DNA of 64,000 nucleotides. Origin: Sphingobacterium sp. LZ7M1 (GTDB lineage: Bacteria; Bacteroidota; Bacteroidia; Sphingobacteriales; Sphingobacteriaceae). The DNA is taken from the NCBI RefSeq assembly GCF_024296865.1, contig NZ_CP101134.1, positions 1,302,001-1,366,000 on the forward strand, read 5' to 3'. Numbering within the stretch: the stretch's first letter is position 1; every line of letters starts with the position of its first letter. Of the stretch, positions 27,397 to 37,989 are shown in pieces. Position numbers and translations under genes: made by a program. The notes below the pieces were generated by a model. It made no database searches and was not told the origin of the DNA. It worked only from the letters and a program-made list of their open reading frames with translations.

Positions 27397-29697
27397 CTAG
27401 AATGGATAACCTATCGCTAGGTTAAACACCAGATTATCTCTTCTCCAATCTCTGTCCCGTATGTCGATATATTTAAATACCCAACGGTCATCTTTAGGAC
27501 GATATGGAACTCTAAATGGAATGGCAAAGTCTGTACGGATAATCAAGAAATCTAAATCTAACCTTAATCCTAAACCTCCACCAACAGCTAACTCACTTAA
27601 GAAATCTTTACTGAAACGACCTCCAGGCTTGTTTTCATCTTTGTTTTGCAACCATACGTTACCCGCATCGATAAAAGCGGCCCAATGTAGCATTCCTGCA
27701 ATCTTGGCTCTATATTCCGTGTTCAATTCTAGTTTATAGTCACCAGTTTGGTCAGCAAAAAAGTTTTCCTCTCCCAAGTTTTCCGGTAGGGATGAACCCG
27801 GTCCGACCGCACGTGCCCTGAAAGCCCTTAAACCATTGGGGCCTCCAGTGAAATATTGCTTTAAATATGGTAGAGAACGCGAGTTTCCGTAGGAATAACT
27901 CGTTCCGATCATTATCCTGGATGCCAAGGTTGAAGTAGGAGTAATCTTTAAATAATGCCTTAAATCAGCCTCTGCTTTAATAAATTGCGAATATGGAGTG
28001 CCAAATAGTTCCTTGATTTTTCCTTCATTATAGTTCGCCCCTTGAATCAGTCCCAGGATATTTCCTGAGGTGTTCAACCCTGCTTTGGCATAGAAAGTAT
28101 GCTTTTTGTTCTCCATCGTATTCGTGAAAGTATACACGTAATTTGGACCAAAGGAGAATTGCGGGTCAACAATATGACGTAGGGTAGGTACGGTGTCCAT
28201 CTGCGCCCTATATTCATCTGAAATACCACGAGGTTGAACATAGATGATCTCGGCAAGCGTTAGATTATGGTCTTTCTGCTGGTTTTCCTTCCATGCATAA
28301 CCATAGTTTAAGGTCATTGAATTCAAGGTATAGGCGGTCCTACGGTTCAGGAATTCATAACCCGCTTTTAAGAATGTCTTAGGTATATATTGTTTCCCTG
28401 GAGTCCATTTATAAGGAGAAAGCAAGCGCGGCCAGGTAATCCCTACTTCGGCACCATAACGGATATAGGAAGAATTTAAGTTTACATTTCCACCTGTTTG
28501 GGTCTCATACCCCCCAAAAACAGATACGGTTAAGTTCTCGAATCCTTTAAAAGCATTCTTTAGGGTCCAGTTGGCAGTTACTTCCGTACCATTATAAACG
28601 GCGGCAGTTTTACCCACCAGCTCCAAACGAATGGATTTTTTCTCCATTGGTGTCAAATAATAGTACACATCCAAATGATCGGTAGAATCAGGGCTATCCA
28701 CAAATTCGTTCTTTACGAATTTGAAGGTGTTCAGGTTCACCAAATGATTGATGGTCATGTTATGGTTCCAACGGTTGTACATCTGTTCTGGTTCCAAGAA
28801 GAGGTGGTTGGCCAAAACTTTTTTACGGTATTTGTTCTGCGGGTCTATGATATAGAACTTATCATCATATTTCTCAACGCTCCTGGGAACCCTTCTTCTA
28901 TTGGATCCAGCAGTTTCCTTATAATCTGCAAAAACATATACATTACCAATATGTTGCGGCTCCTTTGCTTGTCTAGGAGTTTCCGGTTTTACGGTCATGA
29001 ACATGTCGACTTTATTGTCTCCAATCGTACTGTCCACTTCAACCAATAAATTATCGGGACTAAAATAATAATAACCCTGTTCCTTCAATTTATTGTCAAT
29101 CCGGTCTCTTTCGTTCAAGATAACATCCAGGTTATAGTTGTTTCCAGGCTGCAACAAGGTCTGGTCCTTGGTCCCGATGATGGATTTTCCCAAACGGCTA
29201 TTGCTATCCACGTCAAATTTAACCTCATTGATCCTGTAGATCGGTCCTGGAAAGGCATCATATTGAATAGTGGCCATTTTACCATCGATAAGCGTGTCAG
29301 AGGTAACTCTCGCGGTAAAGAAACCCAGGTTTTCCATCTTATTCCTTAGCAGGTTTTCGTTGTATTCACGATTAACATCACTTAATAGGACAGGGGCTTC
29401 ACCTTGTTTTTTCAACCAACGTCTCACGAAGTTATTGCTGGTATCTGGGCCTCCACCCATATTCCAGAGACCAACCTTAAAGTAAACCCCTAATAGTTTA
29501 CTGTTTGGCTTGGGCAATAAAGAGTTTTCCAAGAAAGTCTCAAAACCTTCTTTTCGCTCTTTAGGAATGGTATCATTATGGATGACAACATCACCTTCTT
29601 TATAGAATTTGTCCCCTTCAGCAATGTATTTTGTAGGATTACAGCTTGCGACAAGCAATAGTCCAAAGGAGTATGCAAATAGGTGCTTAATTTTCAT
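27397..29697 (-). CDS. tamL: TamL: Omp85-family lipoprotein (TamA/BamA-like)
   Basis: 766 residues from ATG 29697, which starts a lipoprotein signal with Cys19 (LLVASCNPTKYI). POTRA domains fill about residues 30-350 (e.g. NLRNKMENLGFFTARV-type sequence), and a 16-strand Omp85 barrel follows, with the typical GGPNGLRAFRARAVGPGS loop (the RGF-like lid region). In Bacteroidota this lipidated TamA homologue is called TamL and works with TamB in outer-membrane assembly and lipid transport. Its ATG lies inside the end of tamB (11-nt overlap), so translation is probably coupled. Confidence 0.9.
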   Translation of the reverse strand: MKIKHLFAYSFGLLLVASCNPTKYIAEGDKFYKEGDVVIHNDTIPKERKEGFETFLENSLLPKPNSKLLGVYFKVGLWNMGGGPDTSNNFVRRWLKKQGEAPVLLSDVNREYNENLLRNKMENLGFFTARVTSDTLIDGKMATIQYDAFPGPIYRINEVKFDVDSNSRLGKSIIGTKDQTLLQPGNNYNLDVILNERDRIDNKLKEQGYYYFSPDNLLVEVDSTIGDNKVDMFMTVKPETPRQAKEPQHIGNVYVFADYKETAGSNRRRVPRSVEKYDDKFYIIDPQNKYRKKVLANHLFLEPEQMYNRWNHNMTINHLVNLNTFKFVKNEFVDSPDSTDHLDVYYYLTPMEKKSIRLELVGKTAAVYNGTEVTANWTLKNAFKGFENLTVSVFGGYETQTGGNVNLNSSYIRYGAEVGITWPRLLSPYKWTPGKQYIPKTFLKAGYEFLNRRTAYTLNSMTLNYGYAWKENQQKDHNLTLAEIIYVQPRGISDEYRAQMDTVPTLRHIVDPQFSFGPNYVYTFTNTMENKKHTFYAKAGLNTSGNILGLIQGANYNEGKIKELFGTPYSQFIKAEADLRHYLKITPTSTLASRIMIGTSYSYGNSRSLPYLKQYFTGGPNGLRAFRARAVGPGSSLPENLGEENFFADQTGDYKLELNTEYRAKIAGMLHWAAFIDAGNVWLQNKDENKPGGRFSKDFLSELAVGGGLGLRLDLDFLIIRTDFAIPFRVPYRPKDDRWVFKYIDIRDRDWRRDNLVFNLAIGYPF

Positions 29698-32600
29698 TAT
29701 TACCCCCTTCCTCTTCTTCATTTTTAATGGCAGACTTATTTGGTTCAATGGTATTTGTTGAAGTATCTCTATGTGTGCTATCTATAGGAAGGCCAGTGCT
29801 ATCCGGCTGTGTTTTCAACTCTTCCTGTTTTCTCTCTTTTTCCCGTTCTTCCATGCGTTTTCTGAATTCAGGGCTATGGATCATCAAACTATCACGGATG
29901 ACCATGCGAACAGAATCACGGTACACCGAATCAGTTTCCATCCTTTCCACATCAAATCTTCTTCTGAACCCACGGCTGTCGGTATTATAATATTCCTGTA
30001 GCGCTTTAGAATTCATAAACAATTCCCTGAATCTGTTGTAGCTCATATTGATGATAAAACCTATACCAGTTTCAACAAATTGCCCTTGTAGGGTGGCCTG
30101 ATATTGATTTTTGCGGTAAACTCTCGCAAAGTAACGTCCATCTTTCGATAATTGATAATCTAGGGAAATATCACCTGCAATATTCGAAGCTTTTTCGCCT
30201 GGACGTGTATTTCCTTCTACCTCAAAGTTAGAACCTATCGTGATTTTCAAACGATCATCAAATAACATCTTAGAGATACCAACATTGAGGTCGGTCCTTG
30301 TTTCCGCATTTCCGGTCAAGTAATCCTCTTCAGAATTCAAGTTGAAATCAAGCTCCACGCCCTTGATCAGGTCAGAGGCCAAATTGTTCAATTGACCCGT
30401 CAAGAATGAACTTACCGTACTTCTTACCATCGCTTCTGTACCTCCTCCAGACAAACTTTCAAATGGATTAGCCGACATAAATCGACCCAAAGCAATCAAG
30501 GAGAAAACCTGTTTGTTTAATTCTGCAGGATCCTCACGCATATTTGAAAGGGCAATATTTACCTTACTTACCACATCTTGGGAAACTATGGCATTCTTTT
30601 CATCCAAATCGATATCGAAATTGATCTGCGGTTTAAACAGTTCGCCGGTCAATTTCAATAATACATTGAATGGAACCCTTTGTTTATAAAGGTTTTGGCT
30701 CTCAGAACCAATTTGGTTCTGTACCAATTCCAGTGTAGCGAATTTACCGGAGTAAACAGCTGTAATGTCTAATCTGGCATCCAATGGATCTCCATTCCAT
30801 GTAATGGTACTTCCTTTTTGGAAACTGAAATCCTTTGAAATAGGGCCGAAGGAGAAGGTATAGTCACCTTTTTCCACCGTAAAGGTTCCAGACATGGTGA
30901 TTTTCTCATTGGCATCAATACTGGTATTGATTTCTGCAACCCCTTGAATATTTAATGCATCTTGAGTTCCTTCATCCAAGATTACCTTGAATTTTGCATC
31001 AGGATCTGTGCTCAGGTTCAAGGCGATATCATATCCTGATAATTGACTTGATACCGTAGTCAAGGAATCGAGTTGAGCAAATACATTGGCTCTTGCGGTA
31101 TCACTCTTATCCACGAATTTTACGACACCTTCGCGTTGAGCCACACCTGGATCGTCATTAGGTACAATAAAGTTGAAATCCGTCCGGTCATTAGCCTTGA
31201 CATTACCGTCGATTCTTGGTTTATCCAAGTCGCCTGTTATACGCAGGTTTGAAGTCACATACATCTTTCCAAAGAATAGATCATTGTCCAGACGTGTAGA
31301 GTTCATGACCTCGAAATCATCGGTAGTCAAGTTCAGGTTAAAGATAAAATCTGTATAGGTTGTCGTTCTGATAGTACCATTTAAGCGAGCAACATTGTTC
31401 TTGGAATCTACCAAATTAAACTGACGGAAAGAAATCCCTTGATCATTAAAATAGATCTTTTGGTTATCCGCGCGCATATTGGAGTTCAACATAGATGCAT
31501 TGATTATGGCATCGTGGAAAGTCAGCTCACCATTGATCCTTGGCGCAGAAGTAGTTCCGGTTATTTTCAGCGCACCTGATAAATCCCCTTGAGCATCCCT
31601 CAGATTACCCAAACTGAAAGCTTGGATAGTTTGCATGCGCATTGGGTTAAGGTTCAGTGTAGCATCGATCTGCATATCTCCTTCTGGAGGAGAGATAACA
31701 TCACCCACCAAATGAACGTCATTTCCGTTTTCCGTAATTCTGACATCGGCTGAATACGTATTTTCTTTGATGTTGTTCACCTTTAAGGCGACATTACCAA
31801 TGGTATCTGTGCCAAAGAAGAATTTATCGATTGTCAAATCGGAAACAAATACTGGAGAAGACTCAAACCTAGATACCGTTGCGTTTCCATTGATACCTCC
31901 ACCAACTTTTAGCGTTTCAGATTGAAGCATCTCGGTGATGGTTTCAATTCTAAAATTGTTGAAGCTAAGGTCAATAGGGGCATTGTAAGTGGAATCCTGC
32001 GATTGAATACGCAATTCCTGACCTTCATTGGACAGAACAAAGCCAGAAGCGCGAACACCTCTCTGTCCAAAACTGATAACATTGTTCGGTTCGATATCCC
32101 AGTCCTCATAGTTCAACATCAGTCCATCTTCTTTCAGGGAAAGATTATAGCTATTGTTGCCAACCAACATGGTCGCACCTAAATGATACTGTTCCTTATC
32201 TTCCTTGTCTTTGATCCACAGACCGAAATCAACATTGTTTTCTACCACACTACCACTGATAACCGTATTTCTAAGCTCAATATTGCTAACTAAGATATGG
32301 CCAATCAAGGCATTGTAATATAAAGTGCTGTCGGCTGTAATGATATCCACACCCACATTTTCTATCTCAGTACCGGCATAAGTGACCTTCGGTGCCAAGA
32401 GCTTGGCCATCAATGTCCGGTCTGCACTGTTGAAAGTTCCATCTAAGGTTACATCCTGTAGTTCTTCCAGTTCAGGAAGGAAATCCCTAACGATCCTAGA
32501 ACGATATAAGCGTGCTGAAAATTCAAATTGCTGTGGTGAATATTCATATTTCTGATGTATCCCCGAAGGATTATAGTAAGTCTGTATAATATCTGAAATG

Positions 32601-34990
32601 GAAGATCCCAGTTCAGTCAGTTTATAACTGCCCGTCAAATGGGCACTCATAAACTCTGAGTTTAATATTAAAGTATTTTTACCGGTATCAGCCTGGGCCG
32701 TCAGTGAAATCGTATCCAATGCATAGCGGTCCTTCTCATAGGCAATTGAAGAATTGGTTACCAATAATGCCCCGTTCAGATTATCCAAATCTAGGCTTTC
32801 AAAATCGGCCACAATCTTTCCATGGTATCGGACATCTTGATCCATTAATTTCAAATTCTTGAAATTAATGCTGTCAATCATCATTTCAGCATATAGTTTC
32901 GGAAATTGACCTCGCATATCTGCTTGTATATTGGCATCGAGATCAATGTTAGGGTCGGGACTGTTTATAGTACCTGCAATATCCCCTGAGCGCGCCGTGA
33001 GGTCAAAATCAATGTCCTTATAGCTATAGCCCATCGCATCAAATCGGTTCAGCGTACCTAATATATCGGCCTGCATGGTCTTTGGATCAAGGCCTGTTCC
33101 ATTTACTTGGGCTTGTGCAGATACATAGCCTAAAACAGAATCCTGTTTCAGGAATTCGCCCAGGTTGAAATTGTCAACCGTCACAAAGGCATTATAGGTA
33201 GTATCTCTACCCATGTTCAACTTTCCATTAACCGTGGCATTTCCTTGCTCCGTAATCAATTTCATGTCGGTGTCAAAACCGTTCATGCCTCCTTTAAAGG
33301 TACCTGTCAAACTGATGTTCCTAGGTAACTGTATGCTATCAGGCAATAGGGAAGGAGCGATTAATTGATTGAGGTCGTTTCGGCCGGTAACCAATTTTTT
33401 CAGGTTCAGGTCAAGATACATTTTATCTACATCCGGAAGCCCCTTAATATGGGCGGTAGCTATTACATGGGTATTGTTCAAAGTTTTGAACTCAAAACGA
33501 GGAATGCGAAGGTCGTTCAATTTACCCATCACTTTACCATCAATATAAAAGCGCTTGTTCATTAAAGGCTTCATAACTTCCTCTTTTTCAAGGTCAGGAG
33601 CTAATAACCTAATGTCTTTCATATCAATATGACTCTTTTTGATATTGGCATTGATACTCATGGTCGCTGGATTGTTTGAAACAGCATCCAATGATGGATA
33701 TGAAATGACAATTTCATCCTGAATCAGGGTATTTGGGGTTTCAAGCAATAGATCCTTGATGGTTGCTCCGGTATTGGTATAGACGAAATCACCCTTCAAC
33801 ATTTTTAGGTCAAAACCAGAATGGTCCTTTACCGTGAATCCTTTTAAATCACCTGAAATAGAGTCAGATGAATAATAGAGCCCATCTAATGCTCCGGCAA
33901 TATCGGTAAGCTTAAGGTTAAAATAATCAATTCCCTTGGTCCTGGCTTCATTGTCATCCTTGAACCAGAAATTCGTCTTTTCAATGGCCAGTTTATCAAC
34001 AGATACCTTCCAGTTGACTGAGGAGGTTGTGGTATCAGCCTTATCGTCAAAAGTGTGTTCTGTTGTTGTTTTTCCAAATAGAACCTCAGAATCGGATTGC
34101 GAAAGCTTGATTTCTTTCAGCTTTACGATTTCTTTATTTAGGTCAATCTGATCAATATTACCAGCAAGGTTCTTAATGTCGAATTTGCTCTGCATATTGA
34201 TCGCCTTGTCATCATATCGGATAAAGATATTCTTCAGGTCTACCGTCTTGATATCTATACTTGGAAGTAGGGAGCTTTGTTCTACACTCTGATCGGTAAT
34301 ACCAAAATCTGATGCTTTAATGGAATCTTGCGAGCTGATTACTGCCCATTGCTTGATATCAGCAGATAAACCATCGATTTTTACATTTGGCATGCCAAAT
34401 GCCATATTATTCGTCAGGTCAAATTTAGATACCCGAGTATCAAACTTATTTAAGTAAATATCTGCAGAAGTACCGATCACATCATCCTTATAGACAAATT
34501 TAATCCTTTCAAAAAGGACTTTGTCAATATCAAAGGTTAGGGCAGAAGAAGAGTCAGCGGTAGGTGTACTTTCTTTTTCTGAAGAAAACGCAGCTACAAT
34601 ATAATCAAAGTTAAAAGTACTATCAGGAAGCTTTCTGTTGATTTTGGCAGTAATCCCTTTTAACTGAAGTTCGTTGATTTCAACAGTGTTCTTTAATAAT
34701 TTGAACATATTGATGTCGACCATCAGGGATTCTCCCGCGATGAGGGTGTCCTTCGATTCATCCGCAAAAAAGACATCGTTCAACTCCAGCTTTTTAGGGA
34801 AGTTGATATAGATGTGGCCAATATCTACCTGAGTTCCAAGCTTGTTCTCTAAATAATTCGAAACCTTGCCAACCACATAGTTTTGAACTGAGGGAAGACG
34901 GATCAGAAAAATTAGAAGTAAAATTAAAGCTATTATGGACCCTATAATCCACAAGACCGTTTTTAATACAATTCGACCAAATCTATTCAA
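29687..34990 (-). CDS. tamB: TamB (translocation and assembly module)
   Basis: 1767 residues: one N-terminal membrane anchor (VLWIIGSIIALILLLIFLI, about 13-31), an AsmA-like start (VDIGHIYINFPKKLELNDVFF), a very long beta-taco body and the TamB C-terminal domain at about residues 1330-1640 (GTFTVEKGDYTFSFGPIS). It spans the periplasm as a lipid-conducting groove with the outer-membrane partner TamL, which is encoded directly after it. The last 90 residues are charged and Glu/Arg-rich, beyond the usual family end, as in other Bacteroidota members. Confidence 0.93.
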   Translation of the reverse strand: MNRFGRIVLKTVLWIIGSIIALILLLIFLIRLPSVQNYVVGKVSNYLENKLGTQVDIGHIYINFPKKLELNDVFFADESKDTLIAGESLMVDINMFKLLKNTVEINELQLKGITAKINRKLPDSTFNFDYIVAAFSSEKESTPTADSSSALTFDIDKVLFERIKFVYKDDVIGTSADIYLNKFDTRVSKFDLTNNMAFGMPNVKIDGLSADIKQWAVISSQDSIKASDFGITDQSVEQSSLLPSIDIKTVDLKNIFIRYDDKAINMQSKFDIKNLAGNIDQIDLNKEIVKLKEIKLSQSDSEVLFGKTTTEHTFDDKADTTTSSVNWKVSVDKLAIEKTNFWFKDDNEARTKGIDYFNLKLTDIAGALDGLYYSSDSISGDLKGFTVKDHSGFDLKMLKGDFVYTNTGATIKDLLLETPNTLIQDEIVISYPSLDAVSNNPATMSINANIKKSHIDMKDIRLLAPDLEKEEVMKPLMNKRFYIDGKVMGKLNDLRIPRFEFKTLNNTHVIATAHIKGLPDVDKMYLDLNLKKLVTGRNDLNQLIAPSLLPDSIQLPRNISLTGTFKGGMNGFDTDMKLITEQGNATVNGKLNMGRDTTYNAFVTVDNFNLGEFLKQDSVLGYVSAQAQVNGTGLDPKTMQADILGTLNRFDAMGYSYKDIDFDLTARSGDIAGTINSPDPNIDLDANIQADMRGQFPKLYAEMMIDSINFKNLKLMDQDVRYHGKIVADFESLDLDNLNGALLVTNSSIAYEKDRYALDTISLTAQADTGKNTLILNSEFMSAHLTGSYKLTELGSSISDIIQTYYNPSGIHQKYEYSPQQFEFSARLYRSRIVRDFLPELEELQDVTLDGTFNSADRTLMAKLLAPKVTYAGTEIENVGVDIITADSTLYYNALIGHILVSNIELRNTVISGSVVENNVDFGLWIKDKEDKEQYHLGATMLVGNNSYNLSLKEDGLMLNYEDWDIEPNNVISFGQRGVRASGFVLSNEGQELRIQSQDSTYNAPIDLSFNNFRIETITEMLQSETLKVGGGINGNATVSRFESSPVFVSDLTIDKFFFGTDTIGNVALKVNNIKENTYSADVRITENGNDVHLVGDVISPPEGDMQIDATLNLNPMRMQTIQAFSLGNLRDAQGDLSGALKITGTTSAPRINGELTFHDAIINASMLNSNMRADNQKIYFNDQGISFRQFNLVDSKNNVARLNGTIRTTTYTDFIFNLNLTTDDFEVMNSTRLDNDLFFGKMYVTSNLRITGDLDKPRIDGNVKANDRTDFNFIVPNDDPGVAQREGVVKFVDKSDTARANVFAQLDSLTTVSSQLSGYDIALNLSTDPDAKFKVILDEGTQDALNIQGVAEINTSIDANEKITMSGTFTVEKGDYTFSFGPISKDFSFQKGSTITWNGDPLDARLDITAVYSGKFATLELVQNQIGSESQNLYKQRVPFNVLLKLTGELFKPQINFDIDLDEKNAIVSQDVVSKVNIALSNMREDPAELNKQVFSLIALGRFMSANPFESLSGGGTEAMVRSTVSSFLTGQLNNLASDLIKGVELDFNLNSEEDYLTGNAETRTDLNVGISKMLFDDRLKITIGSNFEVEGNTRPGEKASNIAGDISLDYQLSKDGRYFARVYRKNQYQATLQGQFVETGIGFIINMSYNRFRELFMNSKALQEYYNTDSRGFRRRFDVERMETDSVYRDSVRMVIRDSLMIHSPEFRKRMEEREKERKQEELKTQPDSTGLPIDSTHRDTSTNTIEPNKSAIKNEEEEGGNNEN

Positions 34991-35461
34991 AGCCTGAAAA
35001 ATATCCTTTTATAATTAATATTGTATCTCTTACTAACACCTATTAGCTGCATTTGTTTAATAATAAATCAATTTAATTGCAGCATAATTTTCCTGCAAAT
35101 ATATAGTTTGAAAAGGAAAATACCCTAGATTTCTTTATTGTCTTTCGGTGAATTAAAGCAAGGAATGTGCCGTATATTCTATTAATAATCAATTTGTTTA
35201 CACTAAGTATTTTCATTTATAAATATTGAAATAACATTAAACTATTGTTTAAAAATTTTGAATTATTGATGTCTTATATTTCTGATTCCAAGTTCTATAA
35301 TAAAAATAGCTTAGCCACTTTTGTAAAATTATAATATCGCTGTAGCGTTTCTCCTTCCATTTGTGAAACCTGTGCAATTTTTTCTTTTTACAGGGTTCAT
35401 CAAGTGAATAAAAAGAAAGAATTCTTATATTTATATACCTACATCAATCTAAATTTTAAAC
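34991..35461. other. 471-bp AT-rich gene-free stretch
   Basis: Divergent region between tamB and the Dabb lipoprotein gene; it must hold both promoters. Strongly AT-rich with no recognisable operator, repeat or RNA gene. Confidence 0.4.
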
Positions 35462-35941
35462 ATGAAAAGAAAAAACTTTATCACAACCATTCTAGTCGGA
35501 GCAAGTTCAGGAGCATTATTGAATTCTTGCGCAAATGAATCATCTAATGCCAACAAAAGTTCAAATGCAGACTCTACTTCAGCGGCTACCACTTCAACGG
35601 CAGCAGCTACGCAACAGGATGAGCTGGGGTCGGGACTAATTGTACATAATGTGTATTTTTGGCTTAAAGAAGGGATCACTGCTGAGGAGGAGAAAGATTT
35701 CATGAACTTTTTTGAAGAACTAAAGAAAGTTCCAGGACCTAAAGCCTTGAGGTTCGGAAAACCTGCGCCTACAACAGCTCGCGATGTCGTAGACAACTCC
35801 TTTTCCTACTATTTATTGGTGACTTTCAATACCATGGATGATATCAATACGTACGAACATCACCCAATACATCTTGGAGCGGTTGATAAATTCAGTAAAT
35901 ATTGGACCAAAGTTCAGGTAAAGGATGCTATCCTGATGTAA
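35462..35941 (+). CDS. Dabb-domain protein with lipoprotein or Tat-like signal
   Basis: 159 residues. N-terminal MKRKNFITTILVGASSGALLNSC has a Cys at 23 usable for lipidation. A low-complexity Ser/Thr/Ala linker (about 27-55) leads to a stress-responsive A/B barrel (Dabb) domain: HNVYFWLKEGITAEEEKDF, then YYLLVTFNTMDDINTYEHHP and HLGAVDKFSKYW. Dabb proteins are small dimeric barrels; some bind heme-like or polyketide substrates, but this one has no assigned function. Ends at a strong terminator. Confidence 0.88.
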   Translation: MKRKNFITTILVGASSGALLNSCANESSNANKSSNADSTSAATTSTAAATQQDELGSGLIVHNVYFWLKEGITAEEEKDFMNFFEELKKVPGPKALRFGKPAPTTARDVVDNSFSYYLLVTFNTMDDINTYEHHPIHLGAVDKFSKYWTKVQVKDAILM

Positions 35942-35961
35942 TCTTGACCGATAAAAATATA

Positions 35962-35994
35962 AAAGAGGCCGCTGGATTTCCCAACGGCCTCTTT
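35962..35994. terminator. Bidirectional terminator
   Basis: AAAGAGGCCG (35962-35971) and CGGCCTCTTT (35985-35994) pair perfectly between two convergent genes. Confidence 0.9.
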
Positions 35995-36017
35995 CGTTCA
36001 GTAAAAAATCTAAGAAA

Positions 36018-36332
36018 TTAGTGGACTTCAATATCCGTACTTTGTGTGTTTTCTTCTGTTTTTGCGGCCTCATTAGGGTCTTTATCTTCTGGTTTATCAC
36101 TGCGTTCTACAGTAATTTTGCATTCAGTTAACAAAGCTGCTATCGCGCCTACTGCTGCAAAGATCGGAGCCAATACAACTCCAATTACACCTAAGGTTAC
36201 TGGAAAGCTCATAATGTCTTTTCCGTGCTTATCAGCAATGCTGATCTTCGTAACGTTTCCTTCAGCGATTAAATCCTTGATTCTTTTTAATAAGTTCTCC
36301 CCAGTTACTGAGAATGTTTCTTTAATTGACAT
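36018..36332 (-). CDS. DUF4342 domain protein
   Basis: 104 residues. A short helix with LLKRIKDLIAEGNVTKISIADKHGKDIMSFP matches the DUF4342 pattern, followed by one hydrophobic stretch with PVTLGVIGVVLAPIFAAVGAIAALL and then TECKITVER. The tail is acidic and Thr/Glu-rich. It is probably an inner-membrane protein. Function of the family is unknown. Confidence 0.85.
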   Translation of the reverse strand: MSIKETFSVTGENLLKRIKDLIAEGNVTKISIADKHGKDIMSFPVTLGVIGVVLAPIFAAVGAIAALLTECKITVERSDKPEDKDPNEAAKTEENTQSTDIEVH

Positions 36333-36489
36333 AGTTGTTCGTTTTTATTTGATATACAATTTGTTGCTAAGTTATTTTTGTTACTCAAAGATAAGACTTG
36401 TACAACTTTCTCTACTACGAGATTAGGTCAATCAATATATATTTTCGGTAATTGCCAATAAATAATCGGTGAAAATTCCATTCTTGGAC

Positions 36490-37278
36490 TTACTTGCTTA
36501 TTTCCTGGATGATGACCACAATCCCCATCAATAAAACAAACCAACCGAATGCAGGTTTCAATTTTTTTCCATCAATCTTTTGGCTCAGTTTTGAACCGAT
36601 CAATATGCCTGCAATAGCAATTCCGGAAATGGTTAATAGGAAAGTCCAATTGATCAAATGGAAGTCTAATTTTCCAATGAAACCAAAAAGTGAATTCGCC
36701 GCAATGATCAATAGGGAAGTGCCTACAGCTTTTTTCATCGGCATTTGATTAAAGATGATCAATGCTGGAATAATCAAAAATCCTCCTCCAGCACCAACTA
36801 ATCCGCTGATAAACCCTACAGCAGCACCTTGAAACAGCAATGGCAGGATACTTCGTCGACTTAATTTCTTAGACTCCTCTTCCTGGTTTCCTTTTATCAT
36901 TTTCAACGCCGCAAACAGCATCAGGACAGCAAATAGGAGCATGATTCCCATATTTTTGCTTACTGCAAAGCTGCCAACTTGAAACAAATGATTTGGGATA
37001 GACTCTATGACATATAACCGGGTCAAAAACACCGTAATAATGGAAGGTAGACCAAAATATAATGCCGTTTGAAAATCAACTAAATTATTTCGGAAATAGG
37101 GGATTGCTCCAACTGCAGAGGTAGATCCCACAATAAATAGGGAATAAGAAGTGGCCAATAATGGATCTATATGAAAAAGGTAAACCAAAACAGGTACAGT
37201 TAAAATACTGCCTCCACCACCAATCAATCCAAGGGAAATTCCAATTCCAATCGACGCAAAATATCCTAAATACTCCAT
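36490..37278 (-). CDS. TauE/SafE-family sulfite/sulfoacetate exporter
   Basis: 262 residues from ATG 37278 (the longer TTG frame adds seven charged residues). Two homologous halves with the family glycine motif: SIGIGISLGLIGGGGSILTV near the start and GFISGLVGAGGGFLIIPAL in the second half; about eight membrane segments. The family exports sulfite or other organosulfur anions. It is divergent from the yeeE-rhodanese-persulfide dioxygenase genes, which favours sulfite as the exported product. The promoter carries the tandem GTAAC site. Confidence 0.9.
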   Translation of the reverse strand: MEYLGYFASIGIGISLGLIGGGGSILTVPVLVYLFHIDPLLATSYSLFIVGSTSAVGAIPYFRNNLVDFQTALYFGLPSIITVFLTRLYVIESIPNHLFQVGSFAVSKNMGIMLLFAVLMLFAALKMIKGNQEEESKKLSRRSILPLLFQGAAVGFISGLVGAGGGFLIIPALIIFNQMPMKKAVGTSLLIIAANSLFGFIGKLDFHLINWTFLLTISGIAIAGILIGSKLSQKIDGKKLKPAFGWFVLLMGIVVIIQEISK

Positions 37279-37296
37279 AAATAAATTTTTCTTCCG

Positions 37297-37340
37297 CAAA
37301 GTTCAGGGAAAGATTTTTTGGAGTTAGTTACATTAGTTAC
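37297..37340 (-). promoter_or_regulatory. TauE/SafE promoter with tandem GTAAC site
   Basis: On the minus strand: GTAAC (37340-37336), 4 nt, GTAAC (37331-37327), 22 nt, -7-like GAACTTTG (37304-37297), ATG 18 nt later. Same half-site spacing and distance to the -7 box as at 2879-2922. Confidence 0.6.
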
Positions 37341-37372
37341 ATATCTATGAAGCAGTTTTGCTCAGGATATAA

Positions 37373-37416
37373 GTAACTTTGGTTACTGAAAGACTTTTTT
37401 AAAGACCGTACTTTTG
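37373..37416 (+). promoter_or_regulatory. yeeE promoter with GTAAC-N4-GTTAC palindrome
   Basis: AGTAAC-TTTG-GTTACT (37372-37387) is a perfect dyad. GTTAC ends 22 nt before the -7 box TACTTTTG (37409-37416), and the ATG follows at 37438. A 5-N4-5 dyad at about -42 is the layout used by Fnr/Crp-type activators. Confidence 0.65.
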
Positions 37417-37437
37417 CACAAAATTTATTTAACGACT

Positions 37438-37986
37438 ATGGATTTATTAATGGGGCCTTGGCCCTGGTACGTCGGCGGCTCATTGGTCGCCCTTATTATG
37501 CTGGCTTTAATTTTACTAGGTAGAACTTTTGGATTTTCATCCAATTTCAGAAACATCTGCGCCGTCTTAGGGGCAGGCAATTCCTGTAGCTTTTTTAAAT
37601 TTGATTGGAAAAAACAGATCTGGAACCTGTTGTTCCTGCTAGGATCTGTGTTTGGTGGCTTTCTTGCCGCACATTTTCTTTCCGACAATCAAATTCCTCA
37701 AATTTCCGAACAGACAGTTTCTGATCTGAAGGAATTAGGAATTGAAAGCGCCGGAAAAGCCTACTCCCCAACAGAAATCTTCGAAACCATAAACGCTAAA
37801 AACATCGCCATCCTTGCAATTGGTGGTTTGCTGATCGGTTTCGGAACTCGATATGCTGGTGGATGTACTTCTGGACATGCAATCTCTGGACTGAGTGACT
37901 TACAATGGCCTTCACTGATTGCTGTTGTCGGATTTTTTATCGGTGGACTTGCCATGGTTCATTTATTCTTCCCCCTTATTTTTTAA
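37438..37986 (+). CDS. YeeE/YedE-family sulfur transporter, subunit 1
   Basis: 182 residues from ATG 37438 (start inferred from the -7 box at 37409). About four to five membrane segments. The family Cys motif is clear: GFGTRYAGGCTSGHAISGLS, the conserved cysteine that passes sulfur in thiosulfate transporters of this fold; a second Cys lies in GAGNSCSFFKF. The next gene encodes the other half. Together they likely import thiosulfate-like sulfur or export it within the sulfide-detoxifying cluster. Confidence 0.88.
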   Translation: MDLLMGPWPWYVGGSLVALIMLALILLGRTFGFSSNFRNICAVLGAGNSCSFFKFDWKKQIWNLLFLLGSVFGGFLAAHFLSDNQIPQISEQTVSDLKELGIESAGKAYSPTEIFETINAKNIAILAIGGLLIGFGTRYAGGCTSGHAISGLSDLQWPSLIAVVGFFIGGLAMVHLFFPLIF

Positions 37987-37989
37987 GAC